From SZUA-430 sp040381215 (GTDB lineage Bacteria > Pseudomonadota > Alphaproteobacteria > Micropepsales > Micropepsaceae): a stretch of DNA of 35,822 nucleotides. Location of the stretch: NCBI GenBank assembly GCA_040381215.1, contig JBEIHO010000027.1, positions 1-35,822 on the forward strand. Reading direction: 5' to 3'. Shown one piece after another: positions 15,461 to 22,864 of this stretch. The first letter of the stretch is position 1, and each line of letters begins with the position of its first letter. The notes below the pieces were generated by a model. That model was not told the origin of the DNA. It did no database searches and saw only the letters and a program-made list of their open reading frames with translations. A program made the position numbers and the translations under genes.

Positions 15461-16458
15461 CCCGGATCGGCTTCCGAGCCAGCTGCGCGCTTCAAAAGGC
15501 CACGGAAGGCGTCCTGCGCCGTGCGGCCCTCATTGATCACGCCGTTCACTTCCGATGCGATCGGCATCTCCACCCCGTATTCCTCGCCAAGTTGCAGAAC
15601 GGTTTTTGCGGATTTCACGCCTTCCGCCACCTGCCGCATGCCAGCAAGGATGTCGGCAATTTTGCGTCCTTTGCCAAGTTCGTATCCGACGGTACGGTTG
15701 CGGCTCTGGGGACTTGTGCAGGTAGCAATAAGGTCGCCGACGCCGGCAAGCCCGGCAAAGGTCTCCGTGCGCCCGCCCATGGCCACGCCGAGGCGCGTGA
15801 TTTCATTGAGCGCGCGGGAAATGACCGCCGAACGCGTATTTTCACCCGCGCCCGCCCCGTCGCCCATGCCCGCGGCAATGGCCATGACGTTCTTGAGCGC
15901 TCCGCCAAGTTCGCAACCCGCGACGTCGGTATTCGTGTAGACACGGAAGAGGCCAGTCTTGAAGATAGACTGCAACTCCTGGACGATGACCTCGTCCTCC
16001 ATGGCAATCACGCTGGCAGCCGCGTAGCCCGCCATCACCTCGCGCGCCAGATTGGGGCCTGAGAGAACGCCCGCCGGATGGCCAGGCAATTCCTGCTCGA
16101 TGACCTGTGTCATCCGCAGCTTCGTGCCAAGCTCCAGTCCCTTTGAAAGGCTGATCACGGGGACCCACGCGCGGATATGCCGACCGACTTCGCGAGCAGT
16201 CTCGCGCATCGCCTGGGACGGCACGCCCATGATCACGACATCCGCATCGCGAACGGCCTCTTCGATCGAGGTCGTCGCCCGCAGGCTCTGGGTCAGTCGC
16301 GCACCCGGCAGATAGCGCTCATTGCTGTGCCGGTCATTGATCTCCGCAACCGTATCGGCCGCACGCGCCCACAGGACGGCAGGAACATTACGCGCGACCA
16401 GCGAGGCCACCGTCGTGCCCCACGATCCACCGCCAAGAATTGCTGCCCTGATCCTCAT
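15457..16458 (-). CDS. gpsA: Glycerol-3-phosphate dehydrogenase [NAD(P)+]
   Basis: A 333-residue cytoplasmic enzyme that reduces dihydroxyacetone phosphate to sn-glycerol-3-phosphate. The nucleotide loop is AAILGGGSWGTTVASL (5-20). Other family blocks are VISLSKGLE, LSGPNLAREV, GGALKNVMAIAAGMGDGAG (with the catalytic Lys) and TFAGLAGVGDLIATCTS. Length and order are typical. It overlaps plsB by 4 bp (ATGA at 15457-15460). The esterase gene ends 77 bp upstream on the same strand, so gpsA could be read from that operon or from its own promoter in the gap. No obvious ribosome-binding site precedes the ATG. Confidence 0.96.
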   Translation of the reverse strand: MRIRAAILGGGSWGTTVASLVARNVPAVLWARAADTVAEINDRHSNERYLPGARLTQSLRATTSIEEAVRDADVVIMGVPSQAMRETAREVGRHIRAWVPVISLSKGLELGTKLRMTQVIEQELPGHPAGVLSGPNLAREVMAGYAAASVIAMEDEVIVQELQSIFKTGLFRVYTNTDVAGCELGGALKNVMAIAAGMGDGAGAGENTRSAVISRALNEITRLGVAMGGRTETFAGLAGVGDLIATCTSPQSRNRTVGYELGKGRKIADILAGMRQVAEGVKSAKTVLQLGEEYGVEMPIASEVNGVINEGRTAQDAFRGLLKRAAGSEADPG

Positions 16459-16535
16459 GGCCCGCAGTATGGGCGGGGAAGCCGGGCTACCGCAAGGGAG
16501 GCCGTGCTTTTTCCACGCGCTGATATCCTGGAGCT

Positions 16536-17543
16536 TCAGCCAAGCGCCCGGGCCAGAAAGGGCAGGCTTATGTCCATGCGATAATCGACTGAAGAGTGAG
16601 TGTCGGGAAACTCCTCATAGGTGTGCAGGATCTCCTGGCGCGCAAGAGCCCGGTGCAGGCGCCTCGCCCCGTAGACCAGGTTGTACTGGTCGATGTCCCC
16701 GCAGTCGATGTAGAGCGCCTTGAGGGATCGCAAACCTGGGCCGAGGCGATCGACCATGACCACGGGATCCCATGCCATGAAGTTTTCCCACCGTGCGGGA
16801 ATGACCTCGCAGGTATCGGGATCCACCGGCAGCCTGATGCCCAGGAACGCGGTTGGGTCGGGATCGTAGGTCGCGCACATTGCCAGCATCATCAGGATAT
16901 GAACGTCTGCGTCAGGCGCTTTTTTCTTTGCGGCAAAGGCGTCGAGCCACGCCCGGATATCGCCTTTGAAAGGGGCCAGCGCGCGCAAGACGGCAGGGAA
17001 CTCGGGCAGGTAGACGTGCTCGAACCCCATGTCTCCCGAGTGGCAGGCTGCCGCGCTCCAGAAATCGGGATACAGCATCGCGTGAACAATGGCGCCATAG
17101 CCGCCCGAGCTTTTGCCAAACAACCCGCGCCGGCCCGTACCGCCGCAACCAAAGCCCCGCTCGATGAACGGAACAGCCTCCTGCAGCAGGAAATCCGCCC
17201 ATCGCCCCATCGCGGACGAATTGATGTACTGGTTCCCCCCAAGCCGCGTGAAGCAGTCCGGGAACGCGACAACGACGGGTGGCATCGCGCCGGATGCGAT
17301 CAGCCTGTCGAGGCGCTCGGGAACATTCTCTCCGAAGTTCTTCCAGTTTGTGTGGGCCGGACCGCCTGCGGTGAAGCCGACGATGTCCACAAGCAGGGGC
17401 AAACCCTGTCCATCGTGGCCATGAGGCACGTAGATGTCGATACGGCGTGAGGTGGGATCGCCAAGCAGGTTTCCCTTTAGCACCTCACTGTCGATGACGA
17501 GACGGTGGACGGTTCCAGCGGGCAGGCGGAAGTCCTTTTTCAT
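16536..17543 (-). CDS. Alpha/beta-hydrolase esterase (esterase D / enterochelin-esterase-like)
   Basis: A 335-residue protein with no signal peptide. RRIDIYVPHGHDGQGLPLLV near the start fits the esterase PF00756 fold. The nucleophile elbow is LFGKSSGGYGA, with GxSxG placing the serine at S145. An acidic residue in YIDCGDIDQYN (around 283-290) and H316 in DTHSSVDYR complete a triad. The family hydrolyses acyl esters, including S-formylglutathione, siderophore esters and mycolyl groups; the substrate here is unknown. Its ATG overlaps the acylase stop by 4 bp (17540-17543), so the two hydrolases are translationally coupled and probably act on related or successive substrates (inference). Confidence 0.85.
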   Translation of the reverse strand: MKKDFRLPAGTVHRLVIDSEVLKGNLLGDPTSRRIDIYVPHGHDGQGLPLLVDIVGFTAGGPAHTNWKNFGENVPERLDRLIASGAMPPVVVAFPDCFTRLGGNQYINSSAMGRWADFLLQEAVPFIERGFGCGGTGRRGLFGKSSGGYGAIVHAMLYPDFWSAAACHSGDMGFEHVYLPEFPAVLRALAPFKGDIRAWLDAFAAKKKAPDADVHILMMLAMCATYDPDPTAFLGIRLPVDPDTCEVIPARWENFMAWDPVVMVDRLGPGLRSLKALYIDCGDIDQYNLVYGARRLHRALARQEILHTYEEFPDTHSSVDYRMDISLPFLARALG

Positions 17544-19786
17544 CGCATCGATCCTGAAGTGTCGGTTGGGGAGATGTCCTCGCGTCCGGGCCTGTATTCC
17601 CGGCTGAGGTTCTGCCGCAGGTCAGCCTCGTCCATCCAGATGGGTTTCATCTTCTCCTGAAGAAACAGCTGCGCCTGATCGGCATAATGCGGCGAGGATG
17701 CGTCCTGCGTCGCCGATCCGAACTGATGGACCCCCTCAGCCTTCATCCTGCCGGAGGGCGACCACGAGACAAAGTAGTAGAGCGTATCACCCTTCGCGGC
17801 CGTGAACCTCCCATCCTCATCGGGTTCGACGGAGGCCTCGAAGTCACGCAGCACGTCGGGCCCGCCATTCGCCGGTGCGTCGATTGCACCGCGGCGGAAC
17901 CGGTTGACGTCTCCCCATGCAGGATCAAGCCGTCCATGGGCGGCCATCAACTTCTTGGCTGCCTTTCGCAACGCCTCGACAGCATCGCCCCGCGGCTTGC
18001 CCTCGAATGTGGGAACAATCACGGGAAGTCCTGTCATGACTGCCAGCGCAGCACTCCGGTTGTCTGCATCCGTGGACATGTCGTAGCGCCGCAGCAATGC
18101 CTGCGCGCGGGTCATGAGGTCGGCATCCGGATCCTTGGAGAAATCCTCGCCCAGGAGACCGGAGATGACGGACGCAAGCTCGGATCGCTTCGAATAGAGC
18201 TTGTCGAACTTTATCCGCCGGAAATCGGACTCCGTGAGGGCCTCGCCGCTGGCAAGCAGTTCATCGAACCTGAGAGCGCGGTTGGTCATGCGTGCTTCGA
18301 TCCCCAGTGTCGCGGAAAAAGCCTCGCGCTGCGGGTTGTCTGTGCCGCCGCTGGCAAGAAAGGGATGATTGTTCGCATTGAAGACATAGCCCGACTTCGG
18401 TGCAACGACCCGTGGCAAGGCATCGAGAGGGAGATAACTGTTCCACAAGGTGCGCGATGTGTCGCCGGGCAGGTACTTCTGCCAATCATAGGCGGGATCG
18501 CGGAGCGGCGAGACGGCATTATAGAAATAGGCGACCCGACCTGTGGCGTCTGCATAAGTGAAATTGAAGCTGGGTATCGCCTGCAGGCGAAGGGCTTCGA
18601 CGAAATCATCCCAGGTCCGGGCTCGATTGAGTGCCCGATAGCCCTCTACCTGATTGATCCTGTCGATACCCGAAAACCGAATGGCGTAGGTTCCATGCGG
18701 TTGCCGCAGCACCGGTCCGTGCTTCGACCAGAGCACCTCCCGTCTCACGCGGATGGCGAGCGAACCTGCCACCCGGATGGTGATGACGGCGTCGCTCTTC
18801 TCGAAGTCGACCCACTTGCCGTCAAACCTGTACTGGTCCGGATTTTCAGGGTTCAGACTGAGGACGTAGACGTCGACAAGGTCGGGCGTGTTGACGGTGT
18901 TGGCCCAGCCCAATGTTGGTCCGAAGCCGTGATTGATGAAGGGCGACGCCGGAAACAGGCCGCCCGCGATATCCAGTCCCTCGTCCGATTTCAGTCGAGC
19001 CTCATACCAGGCCAATGGTCCCGAATAGGGCTGGTGCGAGTTGATCAGCAGGCGCGTATGGCGGTCTTTAGAGCGCGACGGTGCAATCGCCATCGCGTTT
19101 GAACCAGATCCTTCGGGGAAGCTGGTCTCATGCTGGCGCTCCGGTTCGAAGAGCGCCCGCAATTGCCTGTCGAAACCGAAGAACAGCGGCAGGAAGAAGG
19201 TGAAGCCAGCCGCAATGTCCTTGTGGGAGACGGGTTCGAACCCAGGCAATCGCCGATTCGGATGCCGCGCCGCATAGAGGTTGAGGCCCTCGGCGTAGGC
19301 AACAAGCGCCTCATGCGTCCCCCTGCTGATCAGGCCCCGTGCAACATTGTCATCGTAGTGATCGTCGACCCGTGCGCGAACCTTCAGAAGCTGCACAAGA
19401 TAGTCCGTCACCATGGGATCCCCGCCTTCCACAGGGGCCAGGTCCGGCGCCCCGATCGAGCGAGCGGCCGCATTCAGCAGTCGGGGCCACTGGCTGCCGG
19501 AGGCCGACAACGTGCCGCGACTGGTCATGATCGATTGCTGGATCGTCAGGAAGTCATCCTCAGCATGCGCGTAGGCAAGGCCGAAGGCGACATCAGCATC
19601 CGTCTTTCCGTAGACATGCGGCACACCGTACCGGTCACGCATCACCCGCACGTCTCGCGCAGAGCCGGCCCGCGCATAAGCGGACCAGTCGGCCTCGCGG
19701 ATCAACCGAAAGTCCAGCAGGCTTTGGGCCGCAATGGCGACGAGCACGATCGCACTGAGCAGAACCAGAAGGCTTTTTCTTTGCAT
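17540..19786 (-). CDS. Penicillin-acylase-family Ntn hydrolase
   Basis: A 748-residue precursor. Residues 1-24 (LLVLLSAIVLVAIAAQSLL) are a signal or anchor for export. VRVMRDRYGVPHVYGKTDAD and AYAHAEDDFLTIQQ are typical of the small subunit. The autocleavage site is PEGSGSNAMAIAP, where G228/S229 is cut to free nucleophile S229 of the large subunit. The oxyanion Asn probably lies in GWANTVNTPDLVDVY. The overall length matches acyl-homoserine-lactone, aculeacin and related acylases, which hydrolyse amide-linked acyl groups in the periplasm. Substrate cannot be read from sequence, so neither beta-lactam nor quorum-quenching activity should be assumed. GAGGAC lies just ahead of the ATG. It leads an operon with the esterase. 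Confidence 0.9.
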   Translation of the reverse strand: MQRKSLLVLLSAIVLVAIAAQSLLDFRLIREADWSAYARAGSARDVRVMRDRYGVPHVYGKTDADVAFGLAYAHAEDDFLTIQQSIMTSRGTLSASGSQWPRLLNAAARSIGAPDLAPVEGGDPMVTDYLVQLLKVRARVDDHYDDNVARGLISRGTHEALVAYAEGLNLYAARHPNRRLPGFEPVSHKDIAAGFTFFLPLFFGFDRQLRALFEPERQHETSFPEGSGSNAMAIAPSRSKDRHTRLLINSHQPYSGPLAWYEARLKSDEGLDIAGGLFPASPFINHGFGPTLGWANTVNTPDLVDVYVLSLNPENPDQYRFDGKWVDFEKSDAVITIRVAGSLAIRVRREVLWSKHGPVLRQPHGTYAIRFSGIDRINQVEGYRALNRARTWDDFVEALRLQAIPSFNFTYADATGRVAYFYNAVSPLRDPAYDWQKYLPGDTSRTLWNSYLPLDALPRVVAPKSGYVFNANNHPFLASGGTDNPQREAFSATLGIEARMTNRALRFDELLASGEALTESDFRRIKFDKLYSKRSELASVISGLLGEDFSKDPDADLMTRAQALLRRYDMSTDADNRSAALAVMTGLPVIVPTFEGKPRGDAVEALRKAAKKLMAAHGRLDPAWGDVNRFRRGAIDAPANGGPDVLRDFEASVEPDEDGRFTAAKGDTLYYFVSWSPSGRMKAEGVHQFGSATQDASSPHYADQAQLFLQEKMKPIWMDEADLRQNLSREYRPGREDISPTDTSGSMR

Positions 19787-20194
19787 GTCCTCGTTCCCGC
19801 ACGTCTCGCTTCAAGGCCGTGCACCCTTATGAAAAACGCAAGATGGAGCGCCCAATCCCCGCGCCACCAGCCAGAATTTATTCCCGAAAGAAATTTTTAT
19901 TTTCGTGGTTCCGCAGGGAATATGAGCAGATATCTCGCTTTCAGATTGCAGGATGCGCTGCAGCAAGCAAGCCCGGGTGTGCAAGGGAAACAGAAATTAT
20001 CCTGCATAATCAACGCCGAAAGGCCTCGGCAGATAGACGGTGCCCTGTCTTGAAGGACCACGCTCGAGACATGGTTCAGGCGATTTCCGGCCGTTTCGTA
20101 AGCATATTCCGGGGCAGGTGCCCACGGCTTTACAGGCGCGTCACCCATGATCTAATCCCGACCGCATTGCAGTGTTTGGAGCCAGAAAAACAAC
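19787..20194. other. Divergent intergenic region between acylase operon and Asp-rich gene
   Basis: The 408 bp should hold the promoter of the leftward acylase operon and that of the rightward Asp-rich gene. AT-rich sequence around 19875-19905 is conspicuous in an otherwise GC-rich setting and may mark the acylase promoter. A longer open frame crosses the region on the plus strand, but it runs into the Asp-rich gene in another frame and has no family resemblance. I see no RNA gene. Confidence 0.5.
20129..20156 (+). promoter_or_regulatory. Candidate promoter of the Asp-rich protein gene
   Basis: TTTACA at 20129-20134 and TCTAAT at 20151-20156 are separated by 16 bp and would start a transcript about 30 bp ahead of the ATG at 20195. 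The match to the sigma-70 consensus is moderate. Confidence 0.35.
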
Positions 20195-20809
20195 ATGACG
20201 ACCAAAGCCCTTCTTTTTTCGGCGGCATCCGCAGTCGCCATATCGCTTGCCGCATTGTCCGTGTCCCAGGTGGCACCTGCCTTTGCGGCATCCTCCAATT
20301 GTGCAGCAGGAGCCGCAGGCTGCGTCGACGACAACAGCACGGCATCGTCAAATTCTGGCAAGCGGTCCGACGGCACCCGGAAGTCTTCGGACGACGACAG
20401 CGCTTCAGGTCGGGGGCGCGGCAGCGACGATGACGACGACGAGACCGATGACAGCGGCAAGGATGGTGGCGGCGACGACGGCACTGCCGACCAGGGTGGT
20501 GGCAACGACGACGATGGTGACGATGACGACAGCGGCACCGACGGCGGTGGTGATGACGGAACGGACGATCAGGGCGGCGACAACGAGGACGATGACGGCG
20601 CCGAATCCGATGACAGCGGCAATGATGGCGGCGGCGACGACGGCACGGATGACCAGGGTCGCGATAATGACGACGATGTCAATGACGACCGCGGCGGTAA
20701 TGACGATGACGATCGCGATGATGATCGTGGCGACGACGATGATGATGATGATGATGACGACCGCGGCGACGACGACAAGCCTGGTGATGACAAGGGCGGC
20801 GGCGGCTAG
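20195..20809 (+). CDS. Secreted Asp/Gly-rich low-complexity repeat protein
   Basis: A 204-residue protein. A Sec signal peptide ends near residue 31 (hydrophobic SAASAVAISLAALSV, then PAFA cut site). A short segment with two Cys (SNCAAGAAGCVDD) precedes about 140 residues that are almost all Asp and Gly with some Ser, Thr, Asn and Arg. Three imperfect copies of DDSGxDGGGDDGTxDQG occur, followed by runs of up to ten Asp split by Arg-Gly. The product is extremely acidic and probably disordered; Ca2+ or other cation binding is plausible but there is no strict RTX nonapeptide. GC-rich third-position codon use is kept, so this is real coding sequence. It has its own terminator and precedes tamA. 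I do not recognise a named family. Confidence 0.75.
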   Translation: MTTKALLFSAASAVAISLAALSVSQVAPAFAASSNCAAGAAGCVDDNSTASSNSGKRSDGTRKSSDDDSASGRGRGSDDDDDETDDSGKDGGGDDGTADQGGGNDDDGDDDDSGTDGGGDDGTDDQGGDNEDDDGAESDDSGNDGGGDDGTDDQGRDNDDDVNDDRGGNDDDDRDDDRGDDDDDDDDDDRGDDDKPGDDKGGGG

Positions 20810-20838
20810 TTTCGCCTGAAGCAGATCCTCTTGAATTT

Positions 20839-20872
20839 GAGGCCCTGGCTATGCGCCGGGGCCTCTTTTTTT
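20839..20872 (+). terminator. Rho-independent terminator after the Asp-rich gene
   Basis: GAGGCCC (20839-20845) pairs with GGGCCTC (20859-20865), followed by seven T at 20866-20872. It ends the Asp-rich transcript 30 bp beyond its stop and separates it from tamA. Confidence 0.9.
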
Positions 20873-20944
20873 GAGTGGGCCCGGCGAGGGACAGGCGGCC
20901 GGCGGCAGTCAATTGCCATCGTTAACACATCGTAAACCGCCTGC

Positions 20945-22861
20945 ATGGCACCAGATCCCATGTGCCGCAGAACGCGCAGAATTGCGCCATCGATTGCATT
21001 TGTGATCGCAAGCTTTGCTCCGGTAACGGGAGCACTGAGCGCGCTTGCGCAGGAGGCTACATCCTCGGTTTCCCCGACAGCGGGCGAAGTGAAATACACA
21101 ACCACTCTGCTCATCGAAGACGAAAGCGAGGAGATCCGCGATGCGGTGCAGGCCGCCTCCCTCCTTGTGTCACTGGAAGACGAACCGCTGGACACACCCG
21201 GGGCCTTGCTCTTGCGTGGCCGGGAAGACCAGCAGCGCGTCCGGCGCGCGCTTAATGCGCTTGGCTACTTCGGCGCGCGGGTGAAGGTGACCGTCGCAGG
21301 CGAGGGCGCAAGCAATCCTGAAGCCGAAGATCGACTTTCGGTGACAGGAGCCTCTGGACCGGTAAACGTCGAAATTGCAGTGTCGCCCGGTCCGCTATTT
21401 CGTCTCGCCGACATCGCCATCCAGGCGAAGGGAGGGGACGCAAAAGGCTTGCCGGATACGCTGACCCCGTCGGCCATAGGTCTTAAACCGGGAAGGCCGG
21501 CCCGTTCTGCAGACATCGTCGCCGCTGGCACGCGCGCTGTAGAGGTACTGAGGGAGGCTGGCTATCCGTTGGCACTCGAGAGTAGGCGCGATGCGGTCGC
21601 CGATCACGCCAGCGCAACGCTGGATCTGGTCCTTCAGTACGACCCTGCGCAACTGGCGTCGATGGGTTCCATAACGGTGCTTGGAACAGACCGGATGAAA
21701 CCGGACTTTGTCGCAGGTCTCGCGCCATTCCAGTCGGGAGAGCAGTTCCGAGCCTCCCTGCTCAAGGAATACCGGGATAACATCGAGAGATTGGGCGTCT
21801 TCGACTCCCTGGTCATCGAAGAACCAAAGGAGCTGACCGCAGAGGGCCAATTGCCCCTGACAGTCAAGGTTCATGAGCGTCCCCGACGCGCCATTGGCGT
21901 TGCCGCAAACTGGTCCACCCTCGAAGGGGCGGCAGTGTCTTCCTACTGGGAGCATCGAAATCTGTTCGGTGAAGCCGAGAAACTCCGTGTCGAGGCGACG
22001 TCATCGCGATTGTTCCTGAACGCGTTGCAGGACTACGAGTTTGCGCTGCAGGGCATCCTGACATTACCGGCGTGGCCGGATCGGCGCGATGATATGCAGA
22101 TCAGTCTGGCCGCAAGGAAGGAAAGGCCCGACGCCTATGAGCGTGATGCGCTCGAAATGGGTTTGGGTTGGACCCGGCGGTTCGATCAGGCACTCGCCGT
22201 CGAGGCCGGTGTCGCGTTGTCGCGTGCAAGTGAAGAAGATGCCTTCGGCACACGGAACCTGACGACACTCAGCGTGCCGACCGCCATCCTCTACGACACG
22301 CGCAACGATCCCCTCGAGCCAGTCAGGGGTTTGCGGGCAAGCATGGAATTTCGCCCCTTTGTGAATCTCGATGACACCGGCAGCGTGACAGCTCGCGTCT
22401 TGGCGCAATCGTCGGCGTATGTGTCCCTCGATCCCGAAGCCCGCACCGTTCTTGCCGGTCGTATTGCAGCAGGTATGACCCTTGGTCAGGACGTGTCAGA
22501 CTTGCCTGCAGACCTGAGGTTTTTCTCTGGCGGCGGAGGATCGGTTCGAGGCTATGCCTACCAGGGTCTAAGTCCCCGTGATGCTCTCGGACGAATACTC
22601 GGGGGGGCAAGCGTCGCCGAAGCCGCGCTGGAAGTGCGTCATTGGGTCTATGAAGATATAGGCGTTGCAATGTTTGCAGATGCAGGTGCCGCTTTTTCAG
22701 CGGATTTCCCGGATTTTCAGGATATGGGCACAGGGCTGGGCCTAGGCATCCGCTATCGCACGCCAGTCGGCCCGCTTCGTCTGGATGTAGCCATTCCACT
22801 TGACCCGCAGGCGTCTGACCCCGATTTTTCGCTGTATGTTGGATTGGGTCAGGCGTTTTAG
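20945..22861 (+). CDS. tamA: TamA-like Omp85-family outer-membrane translocation protein
   Basis: A 638-residue protein from ATG 20945 (ATG 20960 is an alternative; neither has a clear ribosome site). A signal peptide ends near residue 35 (SALAQEA). POTRA-like domains follow (about 45-330), including RRALNALGYFGARVKVTV and RDNIERLGVFDSLVI. The C-terminal Omp85 barrel (about 340-638) contains the diagnostic FFSGGGGSVRGYAYQG near 528 with the VRGY motif, and ends in Phe as outer-membrane barrels do. With TamB it helps insert autotransporters and other outer-membrane proteins and may move lipids between membranes. tamB begins 3 bp downstream, the usual pair. The terminator upstream makes its transcript independent of the Asp-rich gene. 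Confidence 0.93.
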   Translation: MAPDPMCRRTRRIAPSIAFVIASFAPVTGALSALAQEATSSVSPTAGEVKYTTTLLIEDESEEIRDAVQAASLLVSLEDEPLDTPGALLLRGREDQQRVRRALNALGYFGARVKVTVAGEGASNPEAEDRLSVTGASGPVNVEIAVSPGPLFRLADIAIQAKGGDAKGLPDTLTPSAIGLKPGRPARSADIVAAGTRAVEVLREAGYPLALESRRDAVADHASATLDLVLQYDPAQLASMGSITVLGTDRMKPDFVAGLAPFQSGEQFRASLLKEYRDNIERLGVFDSLVIEEPKELTAEGQLPLTVKVHERPRRAIGVAANWSTLEGAAVSSYWEHRNLFGEAEKLRVEATSSRLFLNALQDYEFALQGILTLPAWPDRRDDMQISLAARKERPDAYERDALEMGLGWTRRFDQALAVEAGVALSRASEEDAFGTRNLTTLSVPTAILYDTRNDPLEPVRGLRASMEFRPFVNLDDTGSVTARVLAQSSAYVSLDPEARTVLAGRIAAGMTLGQDVSDLPADLRFFSGGGGSVRGYAYQGLSPRDALGRILGGASVAEAALEVRHWVYEDIGVAMFADAGAAFSADFPDFQDMGTGLGLGIRYRTPVGPLRLDVAIPLDPQASDPDFSLYVGLGQAF

Positions 22862-22864
22862 GCG

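Noticed and set aside
17687..19102. A 471-codon open frame opposite the penicillin-acylase gene
   Set aside because: It is antisense to a well-supported Ntn hydrolase and shows no domain or ribosome-binding site.
17540..19786. Calling the acylase a quorum-quenching acyl-homoserine-lactone acylase
   Set aside because: Family membership is clear, but sequence features visible here do not distinguish lactone, beta-lactam or lipopeptide substrates.
19819..20433. A 204-codon open frame crossing the gap upstream of the Asp-rich gene
   Set aside because: It has no family resemblance and no signal or ribosome site, and it overlaps the real gene in another frame by more than 200 bp.
20247..20819. 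A second long frame through the Asp-rich gene, giving a Thr/Met-rich product
   Set aside because: It is a shifted reading of GAC/GAT repeats. The Asp-rich frame has a proper signal peptide and precedes a terminator.
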